From CAWDVR01 sp044869805 (GTDB lineage Bacteria; Acidobacteriota; Thermoanaerobaculia; Multivoradales; SZUA-115), in the NCBI GenBank assembly GCA_044869805.1, contig JBIOXV010000044.1, positions 15,532-79,531 of the forward strand: 64,000 nucleotides of DNA, in the 5' to 3' direction. The notes beneath the pieces are model-generated. The model searched no databases and was not told where the DNA came from. It saw only the letters and a program-made list of their open reading frames with translations. A program made the position numbers and the translations under genes. Positions 36,872 to 47,043 of the stretch are shown here, piece after piece. How positions within the stretch are numbered: the first letter of the stretch is position 1; each line of letters opens with the position of its first letter.

Positions 36872-39800
36872 TCATCGCTCCACCTCCGCCTCCCCGATCC
36901 ACACCGGAGGCGGCCCGCCCCCGAAGAAAAAGTTGATCAGATAGAAAATGTCCGTCACCGTCACCGCCCCGTCGCCGTTCGCATCCGCGTCCCCGGCCGG
37001 CGGCGGGCCGTCGCCGAGCAGGAAATTGATCAAGTAGAAGACGTCCGCCACCTCCAGCGTGCCGTTGCCGTTGGCGTCGCCGGTGGTGGTCGAGAAGCTC
37101 AGTGCCGGGCAGGCGTCCGACTCGTTCCAGGCGCGGTTGATGGCCCGCACCTCGTAGCCGTGCACGCTGCCCACCGCGTAGCCGCCGTCGTCGAACGTCG
37201 TGGTCGCCGGGTAGAGCTCGTTCAACGGCAGCCCGTCGCGGTACAGGTGGTAGCGCCAGACGCCGGACTCGGCGTCCGAGACCGGGTCCCAGGACAGGCG
37301 CACCTTGTTGCCGGCCGAGGTCGCGGCGAGCGCGGGGCAGGGCGGCGGCGTGGCATCGCTCAGGCACTCCGTGGTCTCGAACAGCAGGTCGCCGATGTTG
37401 GTCGACCACGCGAGGCCGAGCGTGGCGCCGTTGTGAGCCGCGGCGAGCGGACCTCCGCGGTGCGTCCAGAAGGCCTCTCCGGGCAGCACCGTGCCGTCCG
37501 GCAGGATCTCGACTTCGCGCACCCCCGACACCCGTCCCTGGGCGTGCACCAGATGGAAGCGCCCGCCCGCGAAGTAGAGGAGCGGGGAGCCGTCGGCCGC
37601 CGGGCTGCCCACCGCCAGCACGTCGGGGAAGAGCCGCGCGCCCTGCATGTCGAGCAGGGTGAAGTAGACGTCGGTGAGCGGCGGGTCGAAGCCGCGGTGC
37701 TCCGAGTAGGCGAGCGCCAGGTGTTGCCCTGTCCACAGCGAGTGGAACTGCGTCGCGACCTCGGCCTGCACCGCGCCGGTCAGCGCCACCGGGCCCACGG
37801 CGAGGTTGCCTGCCGGGTCGAGGCGGGCGAAGTAGAGGTTGTTGTCGACGCCTCGGTAGAGCACCACCCAGGCGCTTCCGACCCAGTGGAGCCGTGGCGC
37901 CGGGTTGCCGGCGGCCGAGGCCGCGAAGCTCGTCTCCGGCCCCATCGGCGCGCCCGCCGGCGTCAGCCGCAGCAGCGTGAGCTGGGGGCCCTTGCGGCGC
38001 AGCACGCCGAAGGCCTCGCCGCTCCAGGCGAGCGCCACCTCGGCGGCGCCGCCTGTCGAGTCCACCACGGTTTCGCCGATGACGGGTGCGCCGTTGCCGT
38101 CGAAGCGGGCGAAGTAGAGGGTGGCGTTGGCAGGGTCGCGCCAGGCCAGCGCGAAGTCGCTCCCCACGGCGGCGACACCCGGGCGGCCGCGTGACGGCGT
38201 GGGGGTGAGCGGTGCCAGGTCGGCCACGGTTGCTCCCGCGCCGTCGAAGATGTGGGCCTGAATCTGGTTGCTGCCGGTGGCCGCGGCGTCGGTCCACACC
38301 GCCACGAAGCCCGCGCCCAGCGGCGCCACGCTGGTGTTGGCCGCGGTCACGAAGTTGGCAGCATTGCCCATGCTGTGACCGGAGGTGAGCTGCACCGGCG
38401 TGCCGGGCGGCAACGTTCCCGAGCCGTCGACCAGGAAGGCCGCGGTCTCGAGCGTGCCGGCCCCGGCGTCATTGAAGGCGACGAGGAAGCGGCTTCCGTC
38501 GCTCGCCAGGTCGTGGTTGGCGCTCGGCCGTCCGTCGGCCGGGGTCATCAGCTCGCCGTTGCCCTCGCGGTCGCCGGCGGCGTCGGCCTCGAGGCGCGTG
38601 ATCTCCTGGCTGAAGGGAGACACCTGGAGGAAGCTGCCGGTGAACACCGCGTAGCCGCCGCCGGGCTTGTTCTCGAGGAGGGGCAGGATGTCGACGGGCT
38701 CGGCCGGCGGGTCGTCGGACAGCCGCACGGCCGGTCCGAGCAGCGTGCCGCCGGAGTCGAGCCGCCGCAGGAAGGTGACCACCGTGCCATCCAGCTGCGG
38801 CTCGGCCCAGCTCACGGCCCAGCCGGCGCCGTCCCAGACGAGCGACAGGCCGAAAGTGCCCACGAACGAGGTGTAGCCACCGACCAGGACGGGCGCATCT
38901 TCCGGCGCGCCGGTCGATTCCTCGACGCGCTGGAAGTAGAGCTCGATCGTCGAGTCGGCGATCTCGAACCACGCCATGCCGTACTTGCTCTCGGGCGCGC
39001 TCCAGGCCACGGCTACGTCGCTGTCGTGGGTGGCTGGCGTCGAGGTCAGCACCACCGGCCCCAGCACCACGTCGCCGTCCTCCTCCAGGCGCCGGTAGAC
39101 GAGGTCGGTGCGTGGCGGAGCGTTCACCTCGGTGGTGAAGAAGCCCCAGTGCGTGCCGTCCCACAGCAGGACGGGCGCCAGGCGGCTGCCGAAGGGATGG
39201 GACTCGACGGCGGAGCTCAGGCGCACGTCACCCCGTAGCTCGTTGGCGCCGGCGTCGAGCAGCGAGAAGAAGTACGTGAAGGCCGACGGGCCGCCCGGCT
39301 CGGCGGCGAGGAAGTCGTTCCACACCACGCCGTAGCGGCTGCCGTTCCAGGCCACGGTGGGCCCGAAGGCGCTGGCGCTGCCGTCCGAGATTCGCACCGG
39401 GGCGCTCATCGGCACCGCGTCGGCGAGCCCCAGCCAGCGGAAGAAGATGTCGTCCTGCTCGCCGTCCTCGCGCGCCTGCCAGGCGGTGGCCCACGCCGCG
39501 CCGGCGAAGGCCACCGAGGGGTTGCGCGCCCAGGTGCGGTCGTCCGAGAGCCTCGTGGCGCAGACCTTGGCGGCCGCCGCCGGGAAGGTCGAGGCGGTGG
39601 CCACGTTCGAGAGCTGCGAGTCGCCGGCAGCGACCAGGGTCACGAGGCGGTAGTAGTAGAGGGCCGCGGGCGTCAGCCCGGAGTCGAGGAAGCTCCCGTC
39701 GTTCGGCCCGGCGTTGCCCACGCCGGCCCAGCTCGAGCCGTCCGGCGAGCGCTCGACGCGGAAGCCGGTCTCGTTGGCGTTGGGGTCGGCCCAGGTGAGG

Positions 39801-41902
39801 AGGATCTGCGCGCTCGACTGAGCCGTGGCATAGAGGCCGGCGGCGGCGTTCGACAGCACCGTGAGGCTGGCGCCGGCGAGCGTGAGCCCGCCGTTGCCCT
39901 GGTTTTCAGCCAGCGTACCGGCCTGGTTCGAGAGCTCGGAGACCGCCGGGTCCAGGGTCAGCGACACACTCCCCGCCGGCGCATTGGCGGCGAGCGTGAG
40001 GGCGAGCGTCACCACTTCGTCGCCGGGAGGGGGCGCGTCGAGGGTGAACGGGATCGGGTTGGAGGCCTCGTCGAAGGCGCCGAAGTAGGCGATCGAGCCG
40101 GCGGTCGCCACGTCGTCGTCGAGCAGCGGCGTGAGCGAGGCGAGGACCCCAGAGCGCGCGGCCGACGCGGAGGCTACCGACGACGCCGGCGAGAAGCCGA
40201 CCTTGAAGGCCATGGCCTGGATGCGCTGTCCCGCCGGCCGGTCGAGGCCCAAGGGTGTGAGGCTGAGATCCCGCACCCGGACAGGGACGGCAACCACGGT
40301 TCCCGGGAGCTGGGGCGCCGAGATTCCCAGTGTCATCTCGTCCTGGATCCCGCCAAATGCGAACGTCGGTCCGAACTCCGAGGTGTTGCCGGCCGCGTCC
40401 GTGGCGGTGGCGGTGAGGTGAGCTTGGCCGGGGGCGAGGGAGAGCGGGCCGGTGGCGAAGGCACCGCCAGGCGTCGCCGTCGTCGAGGCGAGGAAGGTCC
40501 GGCCCTCGCCGAAGCCCGAGGCATCGTTGTCGGAGAGGAAGACCTCGACCGTCGAGTCCGCCGGCCCGGTGCCGGAGACGATGTAGCTCCCGCCGCCGGC
40601 GCCGCTGACCCCGGTGATCCCCGGGTGGTTGAGCACCGTATTGGCGCCGAGGTCGAGATCGCCGGCGTCGTTGGCGAGCGGCGAGCAGCAGCAGCCGAGC
40701 CGGATGCCCAGGCCGCCGTTCGAGTGCGTCGAGTTCTGGGTGATGCGGTTCTGTTCCGCCGGCTGCCGGAGCTGGAAGAGCTCCCCGCACAGCCCTGCCT
40801 CTCCCGTCGCGCAAACGGACTGGCCGTTGGTGTTGTAGCTCACCGGGCCGGGGCCGGAGACGACCAGCGCCACGGTCGCGGCGCCGCCGCCCTCGAAGAA
40901 ATCCAGCTCGATCGCGTGGTCGCCGCCGGTGAGCAGCTTGGCTGCCGGCGGGGGAGTGCCGCCACCGGCCCAGTCGACGAGGACTTCGCCGGCGACCGTC
41001 AGCCTGGCGAGGTCGTCGAGGCCGGGGAGCTCGAAGCTGTAGGTGCCGCCAGTGCCGACCGAGAGGGTGCCGGAGAGCCGCATGCCGAAGTTCTCGGTGA
41101 ACGGACGCCCGCCGCCATCCAGGGGAGTGATGCTGTCGGAGCTCCGGAAGTAGCCGCAGCCATCGGTGAAGTCGATCACCGGGAAGACGCCCGCAGAGTC
41201 GGCCGTGAGGCCGGTGAAGTCCGGATAGCCCGGCAGGCTGTCCTCCTGTACGTGGACCGCCGTGCCGCCGAAGGCGATCAGGTTGTCCGGTCCGATGACG
41301 TTCCCGGAGCTGCCGCCGAAGAGGCCCACGCCGGTGCCGTTGAAGACGATGTGATTGTCCCGGATCACGTTGCCGTCGGAGCCGTTGACCAGCTTGATAC
41401 CGTAGGTTTGGGTTCCAAGAGGGTTGGTGCCCGAGAGGTCCGTGCCCAGGTAGTTGCACTCGATGGTGTTGCCGTCGGCGCCGAGGACGATCAGGTCACC
41501 GCCGCAGCCGGGGCAGTCGAAGGAGTGGATCGCCAGCCCCCGCACGCGGTTGCCGTCGGAGGCGATCCAGAGGCCATTGGCGCCGGGCATTTCCTGGCCG
41601 TCGATGGCGATGTCCGGCACGCAGTCGCCGCCGAGGTCGCCGTCGATCGTGGTGTCCGGCTCAGTCAGGCCGGGCAGCGCCGAGGCCAGCACGATCGTCT
41701 GGCCCGCGAGGCCGGCGGCGAAGGAGATCGTGGTCGGCACCCCGTCCGAGTTGGCCTCGTCGATTGCCTCACGCAACGAGCCGGGGCCGGCGTCGGCCGT
41801 GACCGTGACGGTGGCCGCGACGAGGGGTTGCGCGGCGAGCGCCGCGAGGATGAGGCAGGTGGCGAAGGAACGGGCCGGGCAGCCCCGGAGAATCCACCGC
41901 AT
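36872..41902 (-). CDS. Giant secreted multidomain protein: beta-helix, PA14-like, cohesin-like, Fn3, propeller, C-terminal dockerin
   Basis: 1676 residues with a signal peptide (FATCLILAALAAQPLVAA) and GAGGAGGG before ATG 41902. Approximate order: CSLREA-type start PGSLREAIDEANSDG (40-55) and right-handed beta-helix (to about 240; GNTIECNYLGTD, GNVIRDNHIV); PA14-like module (265-350; GTYSFELPGLDDLARLTVAGEVLVDW); Cys-rich stretch and an Ig-like region; cohesin-like module (522-680; VAVPVRVRDLSLTPLGLDRP, FGAFDEASNPIPFTL); fibronectin type III (685-770); a long propeller-like region (775-1500) with repeated VAWSG / VWDGAGW / WVVLYRG units; a second Fn3 (1510-1600); and two dockerin EF-hand repeats, DANGNGTLEVAD and DANGDGAVTVTD each followed by [VI]FYLINF. 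Dockerins bind cohesins with Ca2+. Having both modules on one protein, with two free cohesin-like proteins downstream, suggests a self-assembling surface complex. No enzyme active site is evident. Confidence 0.88.
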   Translation of the reverse strand: MRWILRGCPARSFATCLILAALAAQPLVAATVTVTADAGPGSLREAIDEANSDGVPTTISFAAGLAGQTIVLASALPGLTEPDTTIDGDLGGDCVPDIAIDGQEMPGANGLWIASDGNRVRGLAIHSFDCPGCGGDLIVLGADGNTIECNYLGTDLSGTNPLGTQTYGIKLVNGSDGNVIRDNHIVFNGTGVGLFGGSSGNVIGPDNLIAFGGTAVHVQEDSLPGYPDFTGLTADSAGVFPVIDFTDGCGYFRSSDSITPLDGGGRPFTENFGMRLSGTLSVGTGGTYSFELPGLDDLARLTVAGEVLVDWAGGGTPPPAAKLLTGGDHAIELDFFEGGGAATVALVVSGPGPVSYNTNGQSVCATGEAGLCGELFQLRQPAEQNRITQNSTHSNGGLGIRLGCCCSPLANDAGDLDLGANTVLNHPGITGVSGAGGGSYIVSGTGPADSTVEVFLSDNDASGFGEGRTFLASTTATPGGAFATGPLSLAPGQAHLTATATDAAGNTSEFGPTFAFGGIQDEMTLGISAPQLPGTVVAVPVRVRDLSLTPLGLDRPAGQRIQAMAFKVGFSPASSVASASAARSGVLASLTPLLDDDVATAGSIAYFGAFDEASNPIPFTLDAPPPGDEVVTLALTLAANAPAGSVSLTLDPAVSELSNQAGTLAENQGNGGLTLAGASLTVLSNAAAGLYATAQSSAQILLTWADPNANETGFRVERSPDGSSWAGVGNAGPNDGSFLDSGLTPAALYYYRLVTLVAAGDSQLSNVATASTFPAAAAKVCATRLSDDRTWARNPSVAFAGAAWATAWQAREDGEQDDIFFRWLGLADAVPMSAPVRISDGSASAFGPTVAWNGSRYGVVWNDFLAAEPGGPSAFTYFFSLLDAGANELRGDVRLSSAVESHPFGSRLAPVLLWDGTHWGFFTTEVNAPPRTDLVYRRLEEDGDVVLGPVVLTSTPATHDSDVAVAWSAPESKYGMAWFEIADSTIELYFQRVEESTGAPEDAPVLVGGYTSFVGTFGLSLVWDGAGWAVSWAEPQLDGTVVTFLRRLDSGGTLLGPAVRLSDDPPAEPVDILPLLENKPGGGYAVFTGSFLQVSPFSQEITRLEADAAGDREGNGELMTPADGRPSANHDLASDGSRFLVAFNDAGAGTLETAAFLVDGSGTLPPGTPVQLTSGHSMGNAANFVTAANTSVAPLGAGFVAVWTDAAATGSNQIQAHIFDGAGATVADLAPLTPTPSRGRPGVAAVGSDFALAWRDPANATLYFARFDGNGAPVIGETVVDSTGGAAEVALAWSGEAFGVLRRKGPQLTLLRLTPAGAPMGPETSFAASAAGNPAPRLHWVGSAWVVLYRGVDNNLYFARLDPAGNLAVGPVALTGAVQAEVATQFHSLWTGQHLALAYSEHRGFDPPLTDVYFTLLDMQGARLFPDVLAVGSPAADGSPLLYFAGGRFHLVHAQGRVSGVREVEILPDGTVLPGEAFWTHRGGPLAAAHNGATLGLAWSTNIGDLLFETTECLSDATPPPCPALAATSAGNKVRLSWDPVSDAESGVWRYHLYRDGLPLNELYPATTTFDDGGYAVGSVHGYEVRAINRAWNESDACPALSFSTTTGDANGNGTLEVADVFYLINFLLGDGPPPAGDADANGDGAVTVTDIFYLINFFFGGGPPPVWIGEAEVER

Positions 41903-42065
41903 GGCAGGGTCCCTCCTCTGGAAACCACGGACTCCCGAGCCGACACACCGACCGGGGCGCCCAGCGGTGCGCTACCCCCCGCGTCAGGAGCCGACCGTGA
42001 CCGTGGCTAGCGAGAAAGGATGCAGAACAGCGGGAAATGGATTAGTGAGAGCCAGGAAATCCTGT

Positions 42066-44288
42066 CTACCTCGGCGTCGCCTCCGGCAGGCCGCCGTCGA
42101 CCGGCATGGTGGCGCCGGTGGTGGGGGTCTGGCGGGTGGCGAAGAAGAGCACGGCTTGGCCGACGTGGCGGGCGGTGATACGGGCTTTGAGCAGATTGCG
42201 GTCGCGGTAGTAGTCGGCGAGGCCCGCTTCGTCGAGGCCGCGGGCCTTCATGCGCGCCGGGCCGACCTCGGCCCACAGGCCGGACTTGCGGTCGCCGTCG
42301 CCGAACACCGCGTCGGGCGCCACCATGTTGACGCGCACGCCGATCTCGGCGAGCTCCAGGCTGGCGATGCGCGCGAGCTGGTGCGCCGCCGCCTTGGTGG
42401 CACTGTAGGCACCGAAGCCGGCGCCGGGCGCGAACACGTTCTTGGTGGAGATCAGCACCACGTCGCCGCCGATTGCCTGGCGGCGGAAGTGGCGCGCCGC
42501 CTCGGCGAGCACGTGGAGCGTGCCTTCGACGTTGACGCGCTCGAGGCGGCGGAAGGCGTCGGTATCGAGCTCTTCGAGCGTCGCCACGTGCGCCGCGCCG
42601 GCATTGGCCACCACCAGGTCGACGCCGCCCCAGGCGCGGATCGCGGCCGCGAAGCCGGCCGCCACCGACTGGCGGTCGGTGACGTCCACGGGCGTGGCCA
42701 GCACCTGGCGCGGGAACTCCGCGGCCAGCTCGGCGGCGAGCGAGTCGAGGGCCTCGCCCCCTGACGACGATCGGGGCAGGTCGGTCAGGGCCACGCAGGC
42801 GCCCGCTTCGAGGAGCACCCGGCTGACGCCCGAGCCGATGGCGCCGGCCGCGCCGGTGACCAGGGCGATCGAGCCGGCGAGGGGAGCGCCCCTCGGCGTG
42901 AGCGCGCCTCGGCCCAGCTTTGCCTGCTGCATGCCACGGTGCTGCATCACCAGCAAATGCTCGTCCTCTAGACCTTGGTACGCGGCGCCGGCCGCCGCGA
43001 TCGTGGCCTTCACGGCGAGCGTGTGAGCCGTGATGTCGAGGGCGATTTCGGCCTCGCGGGCGGTGCGGCCCGCGCAGAAGGCGCCGAGACCTGGCAGAAG
43101 CGCCACCCGCGGCAACAGCTCGGCGTCGAGCACACTGGCCGCTACGCCGGGAGCATGCTGTTCGAGCAGGGCGCGCTCCGCGGCCACGTGGCGGGCGATG
43201 GCCTCGGAGAGGTGCGTGCGGACCCGCTCGCCGTCCTCGTCCGCCCCCGGCTCGACCCACAGCGGCAGGCGCCCGACGCGGATCACGTGGTCGGCGGTCA
43301 GGGGAGGAGTGACGAGGAGCTCGCGCGCTCCCGGTCCGGCGAGAGCGGCGAGCGTCTCGCGATCGGTGAGGCCGGCGAGGATCAGTCGATGGTCGAGCCG
43401 GTCGGGGTCGCCGCGCTGCGAGACGAGCGCACCGCGAAGCGCCACGACCCGCTCGGCCGCGGCCAGCTCCTCGACCGCCGCCCGCGGCTCGGAGCTCGAG
43501 GCCTCGGCCTCCGCGGGCGCCTCGGCGGGCCGTGAGCTCATCCCGGCGGCTGGCGGGCCCTGCGGTCCCGGCTGCGCCGCCGCCGACGTCCGGCGTCCAC
43601 CGCGCGCCGCGGCGAGGAACCTCTCCGCCCGGTCGACCAGCGCGATCGTCCGCTCGTAGCTCTGGCGCGCCGTCTCGCCCCAGGTGAGGAGCCCGTGTTT
43701 CGCCCACACCATGCCGATTGCCTCGGGCTGCGCTTGGAGCGCGGCGACGGTGGCCTGCGCCAGCTCGATCCCAGGCGTCACGTAGGGCAGCACGATCACT
43801 TCGCCGCCCAGCGCCGCGCGCGCCACCGCCTCGCCGCCCGGCCGGTTGGTGAGCGCCAGCACGGCGTCGGCGTGGGTGTGGTCGACGAAGCGGGCGGGGA
43901 GCAGAGCGTGCACCGGTGCCTCGATCGACGGCGTCGACGCGCGCGGGTCGAGCAGGCTCGCCCGAAGAAGCGCGGCGAGCCGGTCGTCGTCGACCGGCGG
44001 CAGCTCGCGCAAGCGGCGCAGGAGGGCGAGGTCGCAGGCCGGGTGGCCCCCGGGCGCGATCGCCGCCAGGTCGAGGCCCGAGGCCTTGACGTGGAGCGCT
44101 TCCACCTCCTCGCCGAAGAGGCTCCACGCCCGCGCCTTGACCGAGGTGTTGCCACCGCCGTGGAGCACCAGGGACGGCTCCGTCCCCAGCAGGCGCGCCG
44201 TGTAGGCGCGCAGCGCCAGCGCCTCGCCATGAGCGGAGTAGAGCTCGGCGAACGCGGCGGCTTCCTGGTCAGACCAGCGGTTCTTCAT
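42066..44288 (-). CDS. Bifunctional class II aldolase / short-chain dehydrogenase (rhamnulose-1-phosphate aldolase type)
   Basis: 740 residues. The N-terminal half is a Zn2+ class II aldolase/adducin domain: LHGGGNTSVKAR (phosphate site), VDHTHADAVLALT with the HxH metal ligands, and KHGLLTWGE with the third His. An Ala/Pro-rich insert near 245-275 lengthens it relative to the usual ~690. The C-terminal 260 residues are a short-chain dehydrogenase: ALVTGAAGAIGSGVS (NAD site), VANAGAA, LISTKN and YSATKA (YxxxK). Such fusions convert L-rhamnulose-1-phosphate to DHAP plus lactaldehyde and oxidise lactaldehyde to lactate. The ATG at 44288 abuts the TAG of the upstream gene with no gap, so it is translationally coupled. 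Other 6-deoxy sugars are possible substrates. Confidence 0.88.
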   Translation of the reverse strand: MKNRWSDQEAAAFAELYSAHGEALALRAYTARLLGTEPSLVLHGGGNTSVKARAWSLFGEEVEALHVKASGLDLAAIAPGGHPACDLALLRRLRELPPVDDDRLAALLRASLLDPRASTPSIEAPVHALLPARFVDHTHADAVLALTNRPGGEAVARAALGGEVIVLPYVTPGIELAQATVAALQAQPEAIGMVWAKHGLLTWGETARQSYERTIALVDRAERFLAAARGGRRTSAAAQPGPQGPPAAGMSSRPAEAPAEAEASSSEPRAAVEELAAAERVVALRGALVSQRGDPDRLDHRLILAGLTDRETLAALAGPGARELLVTPPLTADHVIRVGRLPLWVEPGADEDGERVRTHLSEAIARHVAAERALLEQHAPGVAASVLDAELLPRVALLPGLGAFCAGRTAREAEIALDITAHTLAVKATIAAAGAAYQGLEDEHLLVMQHRGMQQAKLGRGALTPRGAPLAGSIALVTGAAGAIGSGVSRVLLEAGACVALTDLPRSSSGGEALDSLAAELAAEFPRQVLATPVDVTDRQSVAAGFAAAIRAWGGVDLVVANAGAAHVATLEELDTDAFRRLERVNVEGTLHVLAEAARHFRRQAIGGDVVLISTKNVFAPGAGFGAYSATKAAAHQLARIASLELAEIGVRVNMVAPDAVFGDGDRKSGLWAEVGPARMKARGLDEAGLADYYRDRNLLKARITARHVGQAVLFFATRQTPTTGATMPVDGGLPEATPR

Positions 44289-47036
44289 CTATCGCTTCCA
44301 CCAGCTCTCGAACCACTCCCTGGCCTTGAGCAGCTTGAAGTCGCGCTTGCCGTCCCGGAGCTCGATGCCCACGGCCAGGTTCCCGTAGGTCAAGAAGAGA
44401 TCGCCGTGCTTGCCGCCGGCCGCGAAGCGCATGCGCGAGGCGAGGCTGATCTTGTCGGAGGAGACCTCGAGCGGATCGACGGTCACCGCCGTGCCGTCGA
44501 GCTTCAGGCCGGCCCGGGCCACGACACCCTCGACCAGCAGCACGTCGGAGAACCAGCGCAGGAAGCGCCGGCGCTGGGCAAACAGGGCAAGGAACGGGCC
44601 CGAGTCCTTCATCTCCAGCTCGAGAGAGCCGTCGAAGATGATCGGCCGGCCCATGGTCAGCGAAGCGTCCGGCAGCTCGGCCCGCGCCCACCAGGGGTGC
44701 ACGGGCTCCTCCGCGCCGGAGAGCTCGTGGTAGGTCGCGGGCTCGAGGATGAGGCGGGCGCCGTCGATCTCGAAGCGGCGCTCGAGCAGGGCCGAGCTGG
44801 CGAGCGGCGCCTCGAAGCTGAGCTGCCCGCCGACGATCAGCTCCTGCACCCGCAGGCGCGCCGACTGCGAGCGGAACGAGAGATGGCCCTTGCCGGTGTG
44901 GGTGGCGCCGTCGAGATCCAAGTTGAGTCGCACCTGGCCGCTTCCGGGGAGCAGGGTCACGTCGGCGCCGGGCGGCAGCAGGGCGTTGTAGGACGAGAGG
45001 TCGGGGAGCGAGGCCCGCGGGATGTCGACCACGGCGCGCAGGTCCCCGGGTTTGGCCCCGAGCTGCACGGCCTCGGCCGAGGTGACCCTGAGCGCCAGCC
45101 CGCCGCCTTCGAGGAGGCGCTCCCGCCGCTGGCCGTCGACGGTGAAGCGGTCGAGCCAGGCGTCGAGCGCCAGGCGGTCACCGCCGGCTCCGGTCTCGAC
45201 CTCGGCGGCGATCCTGCCCCGACCCGTGGCTACCGCACCCAAGATTTGGGCCTCGATCGGCACCGCGTCGACGGCGAGCCGGCTGCCAGGCACCAGGCGG
45301 CCGTGGTCCAAGGTGAGCTTCGCCGCCAGGTGGCCGCGGCCCTGGAGCCCGAGCCAGCGGGCGCGCTCGAAGTAGTTGCGGAGGAAGCCGAGGCTCGACA
45401 CCTGGGCCTGGACCTCGGTGGTGCCGGAGACTGCGCCCAGGGCCTCGGCGACCGAGGACCGGCCGAAGTCGAACGGTTCCGCCTTGCCGTCGACCCGGAA
45501 CGCGACCTCCCGCGCCACCACGGTCTCGCCTTCGACCAGGCGTCCCTCGGGCAGGCGCAAGGCGGCCTTTTCGATCGTCATGCGGCCCCCGGGCTCGAGC
45601 GCGAAGCTCGCCTCGGCCTCGGCGGCTCCGGTCAGCGAAAGAGTGTCGAGGCCGATCTCGCGAAAGCCGGCGAGGCGGGTGTCGATGAAATGAAGGGACC
45701 ACGGGGTGCGGGTGGCGGTCGGCTCGTCCGGCGCTTCCGCCTCGGCCACCTCCACTTGCGCCGAGACGCCGTCGCCCCGCATGCCTTCCACGAAGAGATC
45801 GCGATGCAGGAAGGCGCCGAGGTCGAGCCGGCCGGTGGCGCGGTCGACGGCCAGGCGGCAGGCCATGCGCCGGCCGCGCAGGTCGAGGCTCAGGCCCTCG
45901 GCGAGGAACTCTCCCGCCACGAACTCCTCGGGCTCGCCCTCGGCGGCCCTCATCTCGCGCGCTTTGCCGAAGACGCGGGAAAGGCGAGTCTCGGCGCTGG
46001 CCGTCGAGACGTGCAGGGTGCGGCTTTCGAGCAGCGGCGGCTTGCCGTCGCGCCCCCCCACCTGAAACCCCTGGGCGTCGATCGCCGCGCGGAGCAGCGG
46101 CTGGCCCCCGACCTCGGCCACCGAGGCGTCGATCGACAGCGGGTAGACGCCGCGCGAGGACCACGCCAGGCGGCTTCCCGGCTGCAGGCGGCCATCCTTG
46201 GCCGTGAGCGTGGCCTCGAACGAGCCCGAGCGGCCTTCGCCGCCGGCGCCCGCGGCGGGGGCCGGGAAGGCGGTCAGCCGGCCCGAGGTCTCGAGGGTGC
46301 CCGACAGGAAGTCGAGGCCCAGCGCGCCGGGTTGCTCGCGCGGCACGTAAGGAGCGAGGCCCGCCTCGACCACCAGTCGGATGCCCTCCGCCACCTCGCC
46401 GCCGCGCGACTCGAGCCGTGCCGCCGGCATCTCGAGCCTGCCGTCGGTGACGCTCACCTCGCCCACCGCGAACTGGAAGCCGCCGCTCGCCGTGCCCTGG
46501 CCAACGAGGCGGGAGGCGCCAATCGCGATCTCGCGCACGCTCGAGAGCGCGATCTCCGGCAGGTCGATGGTCCACCGGCGCCGGCGCGGCTTGGGCTGCC
46601 GTGGCGGAGCTCCCTCGCCCTCCGGCCGGCGGTCGATCACCACCTCGACCCCCTCGCCCGAGACGTGGCTGACCCGCACCCGTCGCCAGAGGAGCTGCAG
46701 GAGGTCGATCGTGCCGCGGCCGCGCTCGAGCGTCGCCGTCCACTCGACGCGCCGGTTGAGCCCGTGGATCTCGACCCCCCGGAGCGCGAAGCGCCCGGGC
46801 CAGAAGCTGGTGCCCGAGTCCCAGCGGAGCTGCACTCTGCGGGGCTGGTCCCGCCAGCCGCCGTTGACCACCCAGGGGCCGAGCTCGCTGTTCAAGAAGA
46901 TGCTCGCCGCGGTGAGGTAGAGGAGCGCGAGGCTGGCGGTGCCGGCCACCGCGCCGAACGCCACCCACCTCCGGCGCCCTGGCCTGTTCGGGGGAGGTCG
47001 CTCCTCGGTTGCCGGCAGTGCGGGTGGCTGCTCCAC
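44289..47036 (-). CDS. AsmA/TamB-like envelope protein
   Basis: 915 residues. A basic Pro-rich N-terminus, one transmembrane helix (WVAFGAVAGTASLALLYLTAASIFL, about 25-50), then about 860 residues of alternating strands with repeating phrases such as RFALRGVEIHG, GRLEMPAARLESRGG, SRLAVDAVPIEAQILG and VDPLEVSSDKISLASRMRFAAGG. This is the layout of AsmA-like/TamB proteins, periplasm-spanning beta-groove proteins that move phospholipid between membranes. GTG start at 47036, 7 bases after lsrF. Its place between two sugar-aldolase genes is odd. The family call is by architecture only and no specific motif proves it. Confidence 0.6.
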   Translation of the reverse strand: MEQPPALPATEERPPPNRPGRRRWVAFGAVAGTASLALLYLTAASIFLNSELGPWVVNGGWRDQPRRVQLRWDSGTSFWPGRFALRGVEIHGLNRRVEWTATLERGRGTIDLLQLLWRRVRVSHVSGEGVEVVIDRRPEGEGAPPRQPKPRRRRWTIDLPEIALSSVREIAIGASRLVGQGTASGGFQFAVGEVSVTDGRLEMPAARLESRGGEVAEGIRLVVEAGLAPYVPREQPGALGLDFLSGTLETSGRLTAFPAPAAGAGGEGRSGSFEATLTAKDGRLQPGSRLAWSSRGVYPLSIDASVAEVGGQPLLRAAIDAQGFQVGGRDGKPPLLESRTLHVSTASAETRLSRVFGKAREMRAAEGEPEEFVAGEFLAEGLSLDLRGRRMACRLAVDRATGRLDLGAFLHRDLFVEGMRGDGVSAQVEVAEAEAPDEPTATRTPWSLHFIDTRLAGFREIGLDTLSLTGAAEAEASFALEPGGRMTIEKAALRLPEGRLVEGETVVAREVAFRVDGKAEPFDFGRSSVAEALGAVSGTTEVQAQVSSLGFLRNYFERARWLGLQGRGHLAAKLTLDHGRLVPGSRLAVDAVPIEAQILGAVATGRGRIAAEVETGAGGDRLALDAWLDRFTVDGQRRERLLEGGGLALRVTSAEAVQLGAKPGDLRAVVDIPRASLPDLSSYNALLPPGADVTLLPGSGQVRLNLDLDGATHTGKGHLSFRSQSARLRVQELIVGGQLSFEAPLASSALLERRFEIDGARLILEPATYHELSGAEEPVHPWWARAELPDASLTMGRPIIFDGSLELEMKDSGPFLALFAQRRRFLRWFSDVLLVEGVVARAGLKLDGTAVTVDPLEVSSDKISLASRMRFAAGGKHGDLFLTYGNLAVGIELRDGKRDFKLLKAREWFESWWKR

Positions 47037-47043
47037 GGGCCCG

